Positions 15,281 to 25,032 of a stretch of 64,000 nt of DNA are shown piece by piece. Numbering within the stretch: position 1 is the stretch's first letter; the number at the start of each line of letters is the position of its first letter. The DNA is taken from contig JAHBTA010000001.1 in the NCBI GenBank assembly GCA_019638805.1, positions 62,001 through 126,000 of the forward strand. The letters run 5' to 3'. The notes beneath the pieces are model-generated. The model was not told the origin of the DNA. It saw only the letters and a program-made list of their open reading frames with translations, and did no database searches. The translations under genes and the position numbers were made by a program. The DNA comes from Microbacteriaceae bacterium. Its GTDB lineage: Bacteria; Actinomycetota; Actinomycetes; Actinomycetales; Microbacteriaceae.

Positions 15281-15930
15281 TGCAGTTCGAGCACGCGGTC
15301 GGCCATCGCGACCATGGCCGGGTCGTGGGTCGCCACGACCGCGGCCATGCCGCGCCCGTGCACGAAACCCGCGATGAGCTTCATGATGGTCGCACCCGTC
15401 TCGCTGTCCAGCTGACCGGTCGGCTCGTCGGCGAGCAGGATGCCGGGGTCGCCCACGAGGGCTCGCGCGAGTCCCACGCGCTGCTGCTGCCCGCCCGAGA
15501 GCTCCGCGGGGCGCTGTTCCGCGTGATCGCCGAGCCCGACGGCCGCGAGAGCGGCCTCGACCCGCGCGCGGCGCTCGGCGGGCGCGACCTTGCGGATCCG
15601 CAGCGGCACCTCGACGTTCTCGGCCGCCGAGAGCACCCCGATGAGCCCGAAGGTCTGGAACACCGAGGCGATCCGCACCCCGAGCACCTCGGACACGCCC
15701 GCCCCGAGCGACGCCAGGTCGACGCCGTCGAGCTCGATGCGGCCCGAGCTCGGCCGGTCGAGCCCGCCCAGCATGGTGAGCAGCGTCGTCTTGCCCGACC
15801 CGGACCTGCCCCGGATGACCACGAGCTCCCCCGGCGCGACGTCCAGGTCGACCTCGCGCACCGCGTGCACGTCGCCCGCCGGGCTCGGGAAGGTGCGGCT
15901 GACCCCCACCGCCCTCAGAAGCGCCGTCAT
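15253..15930 (-). CDS. ABC transporter ATP-binding protein (MacB/LolD type)
   Basis: 225 aa. Walker A GRSGSGKTT near residue 41, Q-loop in VFQTFGL, signature LSGGQQQR, Walker B ILLADEPTGQLD and H-loop ATHDP. Last gene of a four-gene operon with a second ATPase and two giant FtsX-like permeases; it starts in an ATGA overlap with the preceding gene. Such systems act as mechanotransmission-type exporters or envelope devices. The 3' end lies in a tandem repeat. Confidence 0.9.
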   Translation of the reverse strand: MTALLRAVGVSRTFPSPAGDVHAVREVDLDVAPGELVVIRGRSGSGKTTLLTMLGGLDRPSSGRIELDGVDLASLGAGVSEVLGVRIASVFQTFGLIGVLSAAENVEVPLRIRKVAPAERRARVEAALAAVGLGDHAEQRPAELSGGQQQRVGLARALVGDPGILLADEPTGQLDSETGATIMKLIAGFVHGRGMAAVVATHDPAMVAMADRVLELHDGRLTAAG

Positions 15931-16883
15931 GACCGTTCCCCGTCATCGGAGGCCGCGCGGTGCCTGCCGCGACCCGCCTCTGGGGGCGGCACCACGGCAT
16001 CCCCGGGGCGCACCTCGACCCGGTCCGGTTCGAGCGAGAGCCGCACGCGTTCACGCAGCCCGAGCGCCTGCGTGAACTCGGCGGGGAACTGCATGCGGCC
16101 CGCCTTGTCGAGCACCGCGTACTCGACGGCGACGCGCACCGAGCGCCCCGCCTCGTCGACGTGCGTGGTGCGCAGGGTCTCGGTCGAGGTGCGGCCATCG
16201 CGGATGCGGACGGTGCGGTCGACGTGCTCGGCGACGGCCGGGTCGTGCGTCACGATGAGGGTCGTCACACCGCGCTCGCGGTTGACGGTCTCCATGGCGG
16301 CGAGCACATCGGCGCTCGTGGCCTCGTCGAGCTCACCGGTCGGTTCGTCCGCGAGCAGCACGCGCGGGTCGTTCGCCAGCCCGACCGCGATCGCTACGCG
16401 CTGGCGCTGGCCGCCCGAGAGTTGATCCGGGCGGCGGTCCGCGACATCCCCGACGGTCAGAAGCTCGAGCAGTTCGTCGGTCACCGCCCTCCGGCGCGCC
16501 CTCGGCACGACCCCGGCGACGGCGTGCGCCATGCCCACGTTCTCGGCGGCGCTCAGGTACGGCAGCAGGTTGCGCCCCGATTGCTGCCAGACGAACCCCA
16601 CGCTGCTGCGCTGGTACTCGAGCCGCTCGGGCGCGCGCATGGCCACCAGATCGTGCCCGGCGACGCGGGCCGACCCGGCCGTCGGGGTGTCCAGCCCGGC
16701 GAGGATCGTGAGCAGGGTCGACTTGCCCGAGCCCGACGCGCCCACGAGCGCGACCATCTCGCCCCGCTCGACCCGCAGCTCGAGCCCCTGCAGCGCCTGA
16801 ACCTCGACGCCCTGCGCCGTGAAGATGCGCACGAGCCCCGCGCACAGGATGTCGGGGCCGGCCTCGGCGGTGTCGACGGTCAT
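15927..16883 (-). CDS. ABC ATPase with C-terminal AbrB/MazE-like domain
   Basis: 318 aa. Residues 1-230 are a standard ATPase: [44 protein letters not shown]. Then follows a segment with the swapped-hairpin AbrB/SpoVT pattern: VLDKAGRMQFPAEFTQALGL then LRERVRLSLEPDRVEVRPG. The extra domain could bind DNA or act as a dimer clamp. The ATG at 16883 has GGAAGG at six bases; an overlapping GTG at 16889 is too close to it. The next gene overlaps by ATGA. Confidence 0.88.
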   Translation of the reverse strand: MTVDTAEAGPDILCAGLVRIFTAQGVEVQALQGLELRVERGEMVALVGASGSGKSTLLTILAGLDTPTAGSARVAGHDLVAMRAPERLEYQRSSVGFVWQQSGRNLLPYLSAAENVGMAHAVAGVVPRARRRAVTDELLELLTVGDVADRRPDQLSGGQRQRVAIAVGLANDPRVLLADEPTGELDEATSADVLAAMETVNRERGVTTLIVTHDPAVAEHVDRTVRIRDGRTSTETLRTTHVDEAGRSVRVAVEYAVLDKAGRMQFPAEFTQALGLRERVRLSLEPDRVEVRPGDAVVPPPEAGRGRHRAASDDGERS

Positions 16884-16885
16884 GC

Positions 16886-19591
16886 TCACCCTTCCTCGTC
16901 GATGCTACGGAGCGTTCTGGCCGCGGTCACCCGCCGCGCGACGAACGCGGCCACCAGGACCGCCAGGATCGTGACGGCCAGGAACCCGGGCACCACGAGC
17001 GGGGTCCAGGCGCCCAGGTGCACGGCCGGCTGCAACTCGCCACCCACGAACCCGGTCAAATCCAGCGCCGGCACGACCACGAACGGCAGGGCGAGTCCGG
17101 CCAGCACGCCCACCGGAAGCGCGACGATCACCGCGGGCGCGACCTCCCACACGACGATCGCCGGCTCGCGCCGCCGGGGCAGGCCGAGCGCGGACAGCAG
17201 CGCCAGCATCCGGTCGCGGGATGCGGCGCCCAGCACGAGAGTCATGCCCACCGCGAGCGCGAGCAGGGCCGCGACCGCGACGATGGCGCCGAGCAGGATG
17301 AGCTGCAACCCGGACAGCGCGGGATCCTCCCGATGCTCGCGCTCGACGGATGCCGGGGTCGCCGCCACCGCGCCCGTTCCCGACGCCAGCCGCGCCTGCT
17401 CGGCGACCGCGACCGGGTCGGCGCCCGGCTCCAGGTCGAGCAGCACGGTCGAGGGCGAGAAGGTGGTCGACAGCAGCTCGTCCGCGCGCGAGCGGTCGAC
17501 GGCCACCCAGGTGCGGGCGCTCCCCAGGGGCGTCTGGGACACGGCCGTGCCGACGATGTCCACGGGCCGCCCCTCGATGACGAGCGTCTCGTCTCCCACC
17601 CGGTCGGCGAGCTGCTGGGAGGCCACGACGGGCACCGCTCCCCCGGTCTCGAGCAGGGCGTCCGGCAGAGCGATCGCGGACGGGTCTCCTTCCTGCACCC
17701 GACGCAGCTCGGCGACGTCGATGACGTAGACCATGACCGTGAGATCGGCTGAGGGCAGCTCGGCTCGACTCTGCTCGTCCGCGTAGACGGGGGCGACCGC
17801 GGCGACGCCCGACAGCCGGGCGAGGGATTCGAGCTGATCCGCGTTCAGGTAGCGCGCGGAGATCCGCACATCGGCGCCCACCTCGCCGCGCGCGGCGGAG
17901 ACGATGCCGTCCCCGACGGTGGCCGCGAAGGCCGACGAGAACACCGCGATCGCGACGCCGACGACCACGGCGAGCACGGGGGCGACCCGCAGGGCGGGCT
18001 CGCGATGCGCGCGCGCCGGGCCGATGAGCCCGAGCAGACCGCGCCGACGGGGCGAACCCCTTTCGACGAGTGCCAGCAGAAAGGGCACGAGCCGCAGTGT
18101 CAGGACGCAGCCCACCGCCGCGAGAAGCAGCGGCAGCGTCACGACGAGCGGATCGACGCCCTCGACCGACCGGGCGCCCGAAACCACCAGCACCGTCGCG
18201 GTCGCCGCCACCGCGACGAGCGCGAGCTCGGCCAGCAGCCGCAGCCGCCTCGCCGCCGGGCTCGTGGCGGGGGCATCGGCGCGGGCCCGGCGCTTCGCCA
18301 CCAGGAGCCCGGTCGCGGGCAGCGCGATGACCGGGGTGAGGGCCGCGAGAGCAGGGACGAGCGCGACGACCGGTCCGTCGCCGCCGCCCAGCAGCATCCC
18401 GGCCACTCCTCCCGCGGCTCCGGCGGTCGCCCCGATCGCGAGGCCCTCGGCGGCGAGGACCCCCGCGCGCAAGCGGGTCGACGCACCGCGCGCCTCGGCG
18501 AGCCGCAGCGACGGCCGGCGCCGCAGCGCGATCATGCGCGTCGCGAGAGCCAGCACGACGATGGCGACCGCGAGCGGCCCGGTCGCGATGAGCGCGACGA
18601 GCGCAGTCATCGACTCGATGCGCGTGAGCCCCTGCGTGATGGTCAGGGGCGCGGTGCTCGTGAACGCGAGCCCGCGCGAATAGATGGCGGAGGAGACGAT
18701 GGGCAGATCCAGCGGCACCGCCGAGAACAGCCGCATGGCGGCGGCCAGCTCTCCCGCGTGGCGGGCGTCGACCGCGGGCACCTCGAGCGGATACCACAGC
18801 GTGGTCACGACGCTCTGGGGCATGGCGGCGGCCGTGCCCAGATCGGCGGGTGCCGCATACCCGACCCCGGTGTGGACGGGCAGCTCGAGTCCGTGCTCGA
18901 TGAGGCCGGGGGCGAGCGCGGTGGGAGCGTGATCCCAGTCCCGGTCGGATGCGTCCACCGGCTCCCACACACCCGTCAGGACGACCGATTGCACGATCCC
19001 GCCCGGGCGCGGGATGGTGCGCACCGCGCCGATCTCCCAGCCCATGGCCTGCGCGACCGGGGTGCTCAGCCCGAACTCGAGCGGCCCCTCCTGCACCGGC
19101 TGCGGCGCCCTCCCCTCGACGAAGCGCACCCGTGTGGAGTACTCCGGGTCGTAGCGCAGGGTGAGCTGGGAGCGCGGGGTGCCGTCGTTCTTCACGAGCG
19201 AGTACGCCTCGGCCGGGTCGAGATCGGACACGATGCGCGGCCGGCCGAGCACCTCGGCGAGCGCGGGGTCGAACCCGCGGGAGGCGTCGAGCAGACCCTG
19301 CACCGAGCCGCCCCACACGGCGACCGATTCGGCCGGAAGGCCGGGATCGCGTCCCGCCCCGGGTTCGGGCGTTCCCCGGACGCTCGCGACGAAGTCCCGC
19401 TGGGCGGGCGCCGTGCGCTCCAGGGCGAATCGCAGGCTCTCGGTCTGGGTGCGCTGCACGAAACCGGGGGTCGCCGCGCCGATGAACGCGGTCACCGCGA
19501 CGACCGTGAAGGCGAAGAGGGTCAACAGAGGCGAGGTGGTCGCCGAGCGCACGGCGATCCCGACGGCGCCCGCGCGCGCCCGCGCGCTCAC
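16886..19591 (-). CDS. FtsX-like ABC permease, 901 aa
   Basis: Large permease: an N-terminal membrane helix (SPLLTLFAFTVVAVTAFIGAA), a long extracellular domain of about 350 residues, then clusters of hydrophobic segments in the middle and at the C-terminus (the end GFLAVTILAVLVAAFVARRVTAARTLRSIDEEG has the FtsX-type motif). It starts at GTG 19591 in a GTGA overlap with the upstream permease. It works with the two ATPases downstream and the permease upstream as one complex, or two pairs. The substrate is unknown. Confidence 0.88.
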   Translation of the reverse strand: MSARARAGAVGIAVRSATTSPLLTLFAFTVVAVTAFIGAATPGFVQRTQTESLRFALERTAPAQRDFVASVRGTPEPGAGRDPGLPAESVAVWGGSVQGLLDASRGFDPALAEVLGRPRIVSDLDPAEAYSLVKNDGTPRSQLTLRYDPEYSTRVRFVEGRAPQPVQEGPLEFGLSTPVAQAMGWEIGAVRTIPRPGGIVQSVVLTGVWEPVDASDRDWDHAPTALAPGLIEHGLELPVHTGVGYAAPADLGTAAAMPQSVVTTLWYPLEVPAVDARHAGELAAAMRLFSAVPLDLPIVSSAIYSRGLAFTSTAPLTITQGLTRIESMTALVALIATGPLAVAIVVLALATRMIALRRRPSLRLAEARGASTRLRAGVLAAEGLAIGATAGAAGGVAGMLLGGGDGPVVALVPALAALTPVIALPATGLLVAKRRARADAPATSPAARRLRLLAELALVAVAATATVLVVSGARSVEGVDPLVVTLPLLLAAVGCVLTLRLVPFLLALVERGSPRRRGLLGLIGPARAHREPALRVAPVLAVVVGVAIAVFSSAFAATVGDGIVSAARGEVGADVRISARYLNADQLESLARLSGVAAVAPVYADEQSRAELPSADLTVMVYVIDVAELRRVQEGDPSAIALPDALLETGGAVPVVASQQLADRVGDETLVIEGRPVDIVGTAVSQTPLGSARTWVAVDRSRADELLSTTFSPSTVLLDLEPGADPVAVAEQARLASGTGAVAATPASVEREHREDPALSGLQLILLGAIVAVAALLALAVGMTLVLGAASRDRMLALLSALGLPRRREPAIVVWEVAPAVIVALPVGVLAGLALPFVVVPALDLTGFVGGELQPAVHLGAWTPLVVPGFLAVTILAVLVAAFVARRVTAARTLRSIDEEG

Positions 19592-22401
19592 GTCAGAACC
19601 CCCACCAGGCCGGGCACGACGAGCAGCGCCGTGAGGAGACCCGCGAGCGCCCCGAGCACGAGCGAGCACGCGAGCGTGGTCGCGAGCTCCACCGCGCGCG
19701 CCGCGCGGATGCCGGTGCCCGTCATGCCGAGGGAGCGCAAGGGCGTCAGCTCGACCCGGCGCCGCGGCCCGCTCGTGGCGACCACGGCCGCGAAGCCCGC
19801 CACCGCGAGCAGCACGGTCACGGCCACCCCCGCGGCGACCAGCCACGACACCGGTTCGAGCACGGGCGCGGGTGAGAGCGTCCGCGGGGTGACGATGCCC
19901 GCGCGCTGGGTCAGGATGCCGCGCGCGGCGGCCGCGACCGCATCCGGTTCACCCGTGCGGACCCACAATTCGTTCGCCGCCGGCACCGTCGAGGTGTCCG
20001 CCCCGATGGCGCGCAGCTCGAGCGCGGCGAGGTCGGCCAGCACCGCGGGGCCGGCACCGACGCCGGGAACGCGCTCGATCACGCCCGAGACCCGCACGGG
20101 CACCGGGGCGCTCATCGACCCCACCCGCACGGTGAACTCGGTGCCCGTGGTCGCGCCGAGGCGCTGCGCGAGCGCCTGGCTGAGCGCCACCGGCTGCGGC
20201 CCCTCGGCCGGTTCGACGGCGAGCAGCCGCTGGGGAGCGCGGGACAGCAGCGTCGCAGAATCGGCGGGGAACGCGACGTGCGCCCCGCCGGCGGTCACCT
20301 CGGTCACCGCGACGTCGAGCGTCGTGAGCGCGGGGAGCGTCGGGGGGCTGAGCTCGATGGCGACCAGCCGCGACGCGGCGAGCGGCAGGGGTGCGGCGAG
20401 CTCGAACTCGCCCTCCTCGACCGCGAGGTCGCCCAGCGACAGGCCGAGGGCCACCCCGTCCGGGTCGGTGAGCCAGGCCGTGACGGCCAGGGCGGGCACC
20501 TCCTCCGCGCTGGACGGGGTGAGCGCGAGCCGCACGGTCAGATCGGTGGCACCGGAGGGCAGCGCGACCCCCTGCTGCACGGAGGCCAGCGCGTCGACGG
20601 GGATGCCCGCTCCGCCCGGGAGCGCGGAGAGCCGCCGCACGTCGCCCGCCACGAGGGTGAAGGTCTCACCCCCGACGCCCGCGGTCGTCGTGAGCACCGG
20701 GAACACGTCGTCCACCCCCTCGATGCCGTCGAGCATGGCCGCGACGGCGGGGGGCTTCCCGAGCTCGACGCTCGTGCGACCCGGGAGCAGAACCCGCACG
20801 TCGGCGCCGGTCGCAGCGCGCTCGGCCGACTCGCGCGCCTGGTTCGCACCGGCCTGGAAGAGCGCGGCCAGCGTGAGCGCACCCGCGGCCAGCGCGACGA
20901 CCAGCACCGCGGCGGCGACCGTGCGGGCGCTTCGGGCGAGCTGGCGCAGCGGCAGGACGGGCAGGATGCCGCGCCCGCCCCGCGCGAGGCGCTCCACGAC
21001 CGCGATCACCGGCCCCGCGATCACGGGGGCGGCGAGGGCCCCGGCGAGCAGCACGAGCACCGGGGCGGCCTCGGCGAGCGGGTCGGTGCGCACGACGCCG
21101 TCCGGCCGCACGAAGACGGGCGATCCGAGCACCAGGAACTGGGCCAGCGCGATGCCGGCGCCGATCGCGACGAGCACGAGCGGCGCCAGGGCGGTCACGG
21201 TCGCCGCGCGGCTCGTGTCCCCGCGTCCGGCGACGGGGGCGCGCAGTTCGGCGACGGCGAGACCCGTCGCCAGCGCCACGGCGACGATCGCCGTGCCGAC
21301 GGCGATGACGACCGCGGCGAGCGGCGGGCCGGGGCGTGCGCCCAGCACGGGCAGCACCGTGGCGAGGATGCCGGCCGCGCCCGCGGCCCCCGCCGCGGCC
21401 CCCAGGATCGACACCGCGCCGGTCTCGACGGCCGTCGCGAAGGCGAGCCCGCGGATCGAGGCGCCCCGGGCGCGCAGCAGGAGGAACTCCGCGGAGCGAC
21501 CCGCGGCGAGGGAACGCCCGATGAGCCCGAGCACGACGATGCCCGCGGTCGCGACGAGCGCGAACGGGAGGGCCAGCATCCCGGAGGCGAGCGCGGTGAT
21601 GCGGGTCGCGTGGGCAAGAGTCGCGGGCAGGTCGCCCTGCACCGACGCGGCGGCCTTGCCGCCCATGCGCCGCACCGCGGTGTCCAGGCGCGCGAGGGCG
21701 TCGGCGGTGCCGGGCAGGGCTTCCGCGGTGAGCGCCGCGTCGGAGGGCACCAGTGTCCAGCGCACGCGGGCGTCGGAGGGCAGGCCGGCCAGAAGCTCCT
21801 CGGACGCCAGCAGCGGGCCGACCGCGTCGTCCTCGCCCCCGGATGCGATGGCCGGGTCGCCGAACCAGCGCGCGTCGGCGGGGTCGAGAGCACGCCAGGT
21901 CCCCGTGATGCGCAGCACGGTGTCACCGATCAGGATGTCGCCGCCGACCGCGACGCCCAGTCGCTCGGCGGCCAGCGCGCTGGGCGCGACCTCCCCCGGA
22001 CCCGACGGCCAGTCACCGGCCACGAGCTCGGCGTGATCCGCGACGCCCTCATCGGCGAGCAGCAGCACGGCTCGTTCTTCCCCGGCCACGACGGCTGTCA
22101 CGGTCACGGAGACCGAGCGCGCCACCGCGGCGGGGGTGTCGCGCAGGGAGTCGGCGATCGCATTCCGCATCGTGGCGTCCTGCCCGCCCGCGTCCTCATC
22201 CAGGCGCGCGTCGACGCGGATGGCGGAGGCGTCCGGACCCGCCTGGCGCACAAGCTGTACGGCACCCGCGTCGAGGACGGGACCGACGGCTCCGGCCAGC
22301 ACGGCGAGCGCCGCCGTGACGACCGCGACCACGGCTCCCAGCGCGGAGAGCTGCGCGGCCCGGGAGCGCGCGCGACGACCACCGAACGCTGGTCGTGCCA
22401 C
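19588..22401 (-). CDS. FtsX-like ABC permease, 937 aa
   Basis: First gene of the exporter operon. Similar design to its downstream partner: one N-terminal helix (LSALGAVVAVVTAALAVLAGAVG), an extracellular domain, then FtsX-like membrane bundles including ATAGIVVLGLIGRSLAAG near residue 285 and VAAGVAVTVLLAVAGFAAVVATSGPRRR near the end. Both permeases are rich in Ala/Val/Gly. The pair probably forms the heterodimeric membrane part of a type VII ABC system. It begins just downstream of tRNA-Arg on the same strand. Confidence 0.88.
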   Translation of the reverse strand: MARPAFGGRRARSRAAQLSALGAVVAVVTAALAVLAGAVGPVLDAGAVQLVRQAGPDASAIRVDARLDEDAGGQDATMRNAIADSLRDTPAAVARSVSVTVTAVVAGEERAVLLLADEGVADHAELVAGDWPSGPGEVAPSALAAERLGVAVGGDILIGDTVLRITGTWRALDPADARWFGDPAIASGGEDDAVGPLLASEELLAGLPSDARVRWTLVPSDAALTAEALPGTADALARLDTAVRRMGGKAAASVQGDLPATLAHATRITALASGMLALPFALVATAGIVVLGLIGRSLAAGRSAEFLLLRARGASIRGLAFATAVETGAVSILGAAAGAAGAAGILATVLPVLGARPGPPLAAVVIAVGTAIVAVALATGLAVAELRAPVAGRGDTSRAATVTALAPLVLVAIGAGIALAQFLVLGSPVFVRPDGVVRTDPLAEAAPVLVLLAGALAAPVIAGPVIAVVERLARGGRGILPVLPLRQLARSARTVAAAVLVVALAAGALTLAALFQAGANQARESAERAATGADVRVLLPGRTSVELGKPPAVAAMLDGIEGVDDVFPVLTTTAGVGGETFTLVAGDVRRLSALPGGAGIPVDALASVQQGVALPSGATDLTVRLALTPSSAEEVPALAVTAWLTDPDGVALGLSLGDLAVEEGEFELAAPLPLAASRLVAIELSPPTLPALTTLDVAVTEVTAGGAHVAFPADSATLLSRAPQRLLAVEPAEGPQPVALSQALAQRLGATTGTEFTVRVGSMSAPVPVRVSGVIERVPGVGAGPAVLADLAALELRAIGADTSTVPAANELWVRTGEPDAVAAAARGILTQRAGIVTPRTLSPAPVLEPVSWLVAAGVAVTVLLAVAGFAAVVATSGPRRRVELTPLRSLGMTGTGIRAARAVELATTLACSLVLGALAGLLTALLVVPGLVGVLT

Positions 22402-22418
22402 GGATGAAACCTCCCGCT

Positions 22419-22494
22419 TGGTGCCCCCGGCAGGAGTCGAACCTGCGACCGTCAGATTAGAAGGCTGCTGCTCTATCCGCTGAGCTACGGAGGC
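22419..22494 (-). tRNA. tRNA-Arg (anticodon TCT)
   Basis: Full cloverleaf on the - strand: acceptor GCCTCCG/CGGGGGC (one G-T pair), D arm GCTC/GAGC, anticodon loop CTTCTAA, T arm GCAGG-TTCGACT-CCTGC, discriminator A and an encoded CCA (22419-22421). The anticodon stem is weak: three Watson-Crick pairs flanked by C-T at 31-39 and G-A at 27-43. Confidence 0.93.
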
Positions 22495-22565
22495 GTGCCA
22501 CCCAGGCTAGCGCGGACACCTCCCGAGCCGCCTCTCGATGCATAACTATGGTATATATTTGCGCC

Positions 22566-23036
22566 GTGACCCGCACCCAGACCCTCGAGCAGCTCCTGGT
22601 CACCTCGAGCCGGCTCGTCCGGCTCGCCGCTCAGGCGGCCGGCAACGCGACGCCCTCCGCGGTGTGGCGAACGCTGTCGATCCTCGACGCCGAGGGCGCC
22701 ATGCGCGTGGGCGAGCTCGCCGCGGCCAGCCGCGTGAGTCAGCCCGGCATGACGCGGCTGCTGGGCGGCATGGACGACGACGGGCTCGTGACGCGGAGCG
22801 CCGATGCGGCCGACTCGCGCGCCTTCATCATCGGGATCACACCCGTCGGTCGCGAGGCGCTCGCCGGATGGCGGGACACCCTCGCGCGAACCCTCGAGCC
22901 GTGGTTCGCCGACCTCCCGGATGCGGACTGGGCCGCGCTGGAGCGCAGCGTCGCGATCCTGGCCGAGCGCACCGCATCCCCCACCGCATCCCCCGCCGCG
23001 ACGTCCCCCGCGACCGCCCAGGAGGAACGGGCATGA
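22566..23036 (+). CDS. MarR family transcriptional regulator
   Basis: 156 aa with the winged helix MRVGELAAASRVSQPGMTRLLGGMDDDGLVTR and the wing SADAADSRAFIIGIT. The GTG at 22566 is chosen: TATATT ends six bases before it and the upstream ATG (22548) would place the promoter inside the coding region. It is coupled by ATGA to an MFS exporter that it probably represses. Its C-terminus is a low-complexity Ala/Ser/Pro tail. Confidence 0.88.
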   Translation: MTRTQTLEQLLVTSSRLVRLAAQAAGNATPSAVWRTLSILDAEGAMRVGELAAASRVSQPGMTRLLGGMDDDGLVTRSADAADSRAFIIGITPVGREALAGWRDTLARTLEPWFADLPDADWAALERSVAILAERTASPTASPAATSPATAQEERA

Positions 23037-24283
23037 GCCACCACGCCCGCGAGACCGACACCGGCAACCTGCTGCGCCAGCCGCGCACGGTATGGGCCGT
23101 CGCCTTCGCCTGCGTCGTCGCGTTCATGGGAATCGGACTGGTCGACCCGATTCTCCCGGCGATCGCGAGCGAGCTGAAGGCGACGCCGACCGAGACCGAG
23201 CTGCTGTTCACGAGCTACCTGCTCATCACGGGGCTCGCCATGCTCGTCACGAGCTGGGTCTCGACCCGCATCGGCGCGCGGCTCACCCTGCTGCTCGGGC
23301 TCGCTTTCATCGTGGTCTTCGCCCTGCTCGCGGCGCTCGGCGTGAGCGTCGAGGCGGTCATCGGCTTCCGTGCCGGGTGGGGCCTGGGCAACGCGCTCTT
23401 CATCTCGACCGCGCTGGCGACCATCGTCGGGGCGGCGAGCGGAGGCACCGGAGCGGCCATCATCCTCTACGAGGCCGCGCTGGGACTGGGCATCGCGGTC
23501 GGACCGCTGCTGGGCGGACTACTGGGCTCGGTCAGCTGGCGCGGGCCGTTCTTCGGGGTCGCGACCCTCATGGCGGTCTCGTTCATCGCGATCCTCACGC
23601 TCCTCCCCCGCGAGACGGATGCCGACCGCGCCGCCCGCGTCCGCACGCGTCTCAGCGCCCCCATTCGCGCCCTCGGGGAGCCCGCCCTCGCGCTGCTGGC
23701 CGTCGCCGCGCTGTTCTACAACATCGGCTTCTTCGTGCTGCTGGCCTTCACGCCCTTCCCCCTCGGGTTCGATGCCATCGGGCTGGGGCTGACCTTCTTC
23801 GGCTGGGGCGTCGCGGTCGCCGTCACGAGCGTGTGGGTCGCGCCGCTGCTGACCGCCCGACTGCCGCGCACCACGGTGCTCGCGATCGTGCTGCCGCTCC
23901 TGGCGGCCGACCTCGTGGTCGCCGGGCTCTTCGTCGACCGGCCCGAGGTCCTGGTCGCATCCGTCATCGTCGGGGGCCTCATGCTGGGCGTGCTCAACAC
24001 GGTCTTCACCGAGTCGGTCATGAACGCCACCGACCTGCCGCGCAGCGTCGCGTCCTCCTCGTACTCGGCCGTGCGCTTCCTGGGCGGCGCCGCGGCACCC
24101 CCGCTCGCCGCCGCGATCGCGCACGTCGCGGGCGACGCCATGCCCTATTACGCGGGGGCGGCATCCGTCGTGCTGTCGACCGTCATCGTCGTCGCGAGCA
24201 GGCGCGTGCTCGCTCGGATCGACGGCGGCGAGCAGGAGCCGGTCGCGGAGGCGGAGGCCATCGGCGTCGGCGACGCCGCGTAG
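23033..24283 (+). CDS. MFS efflux transporter
   Basis: 416 aa, twelve predicted helices. Motif A is reduced (SWVSTRIGARLTLL after helix 2), and helix 5 carries the exporter motif C-like run GLGIAVGPLLGGLLG. It resembles DHA1-type drug exporters. GGAGGAAC precedes the ATG, which overlaps the MarR stop (ATGA), so expression follows the regulator. The TAG stop is reused as the start of the -10 box of orn. Confidence 0.9.
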   Translation: MSHHARETDTGNLLRQPRTVWAVAFACVVAFMGIGLVDPILPAIASELKATPTETELLFTSYLLITGLAMLVTSWVSTRIGARLTLLLGLAFIVVFALLAALGVSVEAVIGFRAGWGLGNALFISTALATIVGAASGGTGAAIILYEAALGLGIAVGPLLGGLLGSVSWRGPFFGVATLMAVSFIAILTLLPRETDADRAARVRTRLSAPIRALGEPALALLAVAALFYNIGFFVLLAFTPFPLGFDAIGLGLTFFGWGVAVAVTSVWVAPLLTARLPRTTVLAIVLPLLAADLVVAGLFVDRPEVLVASVIVGGLMLGVLNTVFTESVMNATDLPRSVASSSYSAVRFLGGAAAPPLAAAIAHVAGDAMPYYAGAASVVLSTVIVVASRRVLARIDGGEQEPVAEAEAIGVGDAA

Positions 24284-24292
24284 GCTGAGCCC

Positions 24293-24910
24293 GTGGCTGC
24301 CGACCTGCTCGTCTGGATGGACTGCGAGATGACGGGTCTCGACCTGTCCATCGACGAGCTCATCGAGGTCGCCGTGGTCATCACCGACTACGACCTGGTC
24401 CCGGTCGACGACGGCTTCCAGGTCGTCATCAAGCCCGACCGCACGGCGCTGGAGAACATGAGCGACTTCGTGCGCGCCATGCACTCCGAGAGCGGTCTGC
24501 TCGCCGAACTCGATGCGGGCAAGAGCCTGGCCGAAGCCGAGTACGAGGTGCTCGAGTACGTGCTGAGCCACGTGCCCGACGCGGGGACCGCCCCGCTGGC
24601 CGGCAACACCATCGGAACCGACCGCGCGTTCCTGGCCAAGTTCATGCCACGCGTCGACGCCCACCTGCACTACCGCAGCGTCGACGTGTCCAGCATCAAA
24701 GAGCTCTCCCGGCGCTGGTACCCGCGCGTTTTCTTCCAGGCTCCCGCCAAGCACGGCGGGCACCGGGCGCTCGCCGACATCCTCGAATCGATCCGCGAGC
24801 TCGACTACTACCGCTCCCTGGTGTTCGTGGATCCTCCCGGCCCCAGCACCGATCAGGCCCAGGCCGCGGCGGCCTCGGCGGTGGACGCATGGGCCCCGCG
24901 CGTGCCCTAG
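24293..24910 (+). CDS. orn: Oligoribonuclease
   Basis: 205 aa. Degrades 2-5-nt RNA, including pGpG, to mononucleotides. DEDDh exonuclease: WMDCEMTGLD (Asp10, Glu12), SIDELIEVAVVITD, and the late HRALADILESIRELDYYR with the catalytic His/Asp. The GTG start has TAGGCT six bases upstream that begins with the stop codon of the MFS gene, so it is probably leaderless. A tRNA-His follows. Confidence 0.95.
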   Translation: MAADLLVWMDCEMTGLDLSIDELIEVAVVITDYDLVPVDDGFQVVIKPDRTALENMSDFVRAMHSESGLLAELDAGKSLAEAEYEVLEYVLSHVPDAGTAPLAGNTIGTDRAFLAKFMPRVDAHLHYRSVDVSSIKELSRRWYPRVFFQAPAKHGGHRALADILESIRELDYYRSLVFVDPPGPSTDQAQAAAASAVDAWAPRVP

Positions 24911-24946
24911 AATCATCTGGTTGCCCGGGAGCGTCCGGGCGCGCCT

Positions 24947-25023
24947 GGTGGGTGTAGCTCAGTTGGTAGAGCGCTGGCTTGTGGTGCCGGATGTCGCGGG
25001 TTCGAGTCCCGTCATCCACCCCA
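24947..25023 (+). tRNA. tRNA-His (anticodon GTG)
   Basis: Includes the histidine-specific extra G at -1 (24947) facing discriminator C, acceptor GTGGGTG/CATCCAC, D arm, anticodon stem CTGGC/GCCGG with loop TTGTGGT, T arm and encoded CCA (25021-25023). It lies immediately upstream of clpS. Confidence 0.95.
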
Positions 25024-25032
25024 GTACTGTTG

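Noticed and set aside
18005..22036. 1343-codon open frame on the + strand over the FtsX permease genes
   Set aside because: Antisense shadow produced by GC-rich codons; composition is Arg/Ala/Ser low complexity, while the - strand frames have coherent membrane domains and coupled starts.
22419..22494. tRNA-Arg as a pseudo-tRNA
   Set aside because: The anticodon stem has mismatches at 27-43 and 31-39, but acceptor, D and T arms, anticodon TCT and encoded CCA are all intact.
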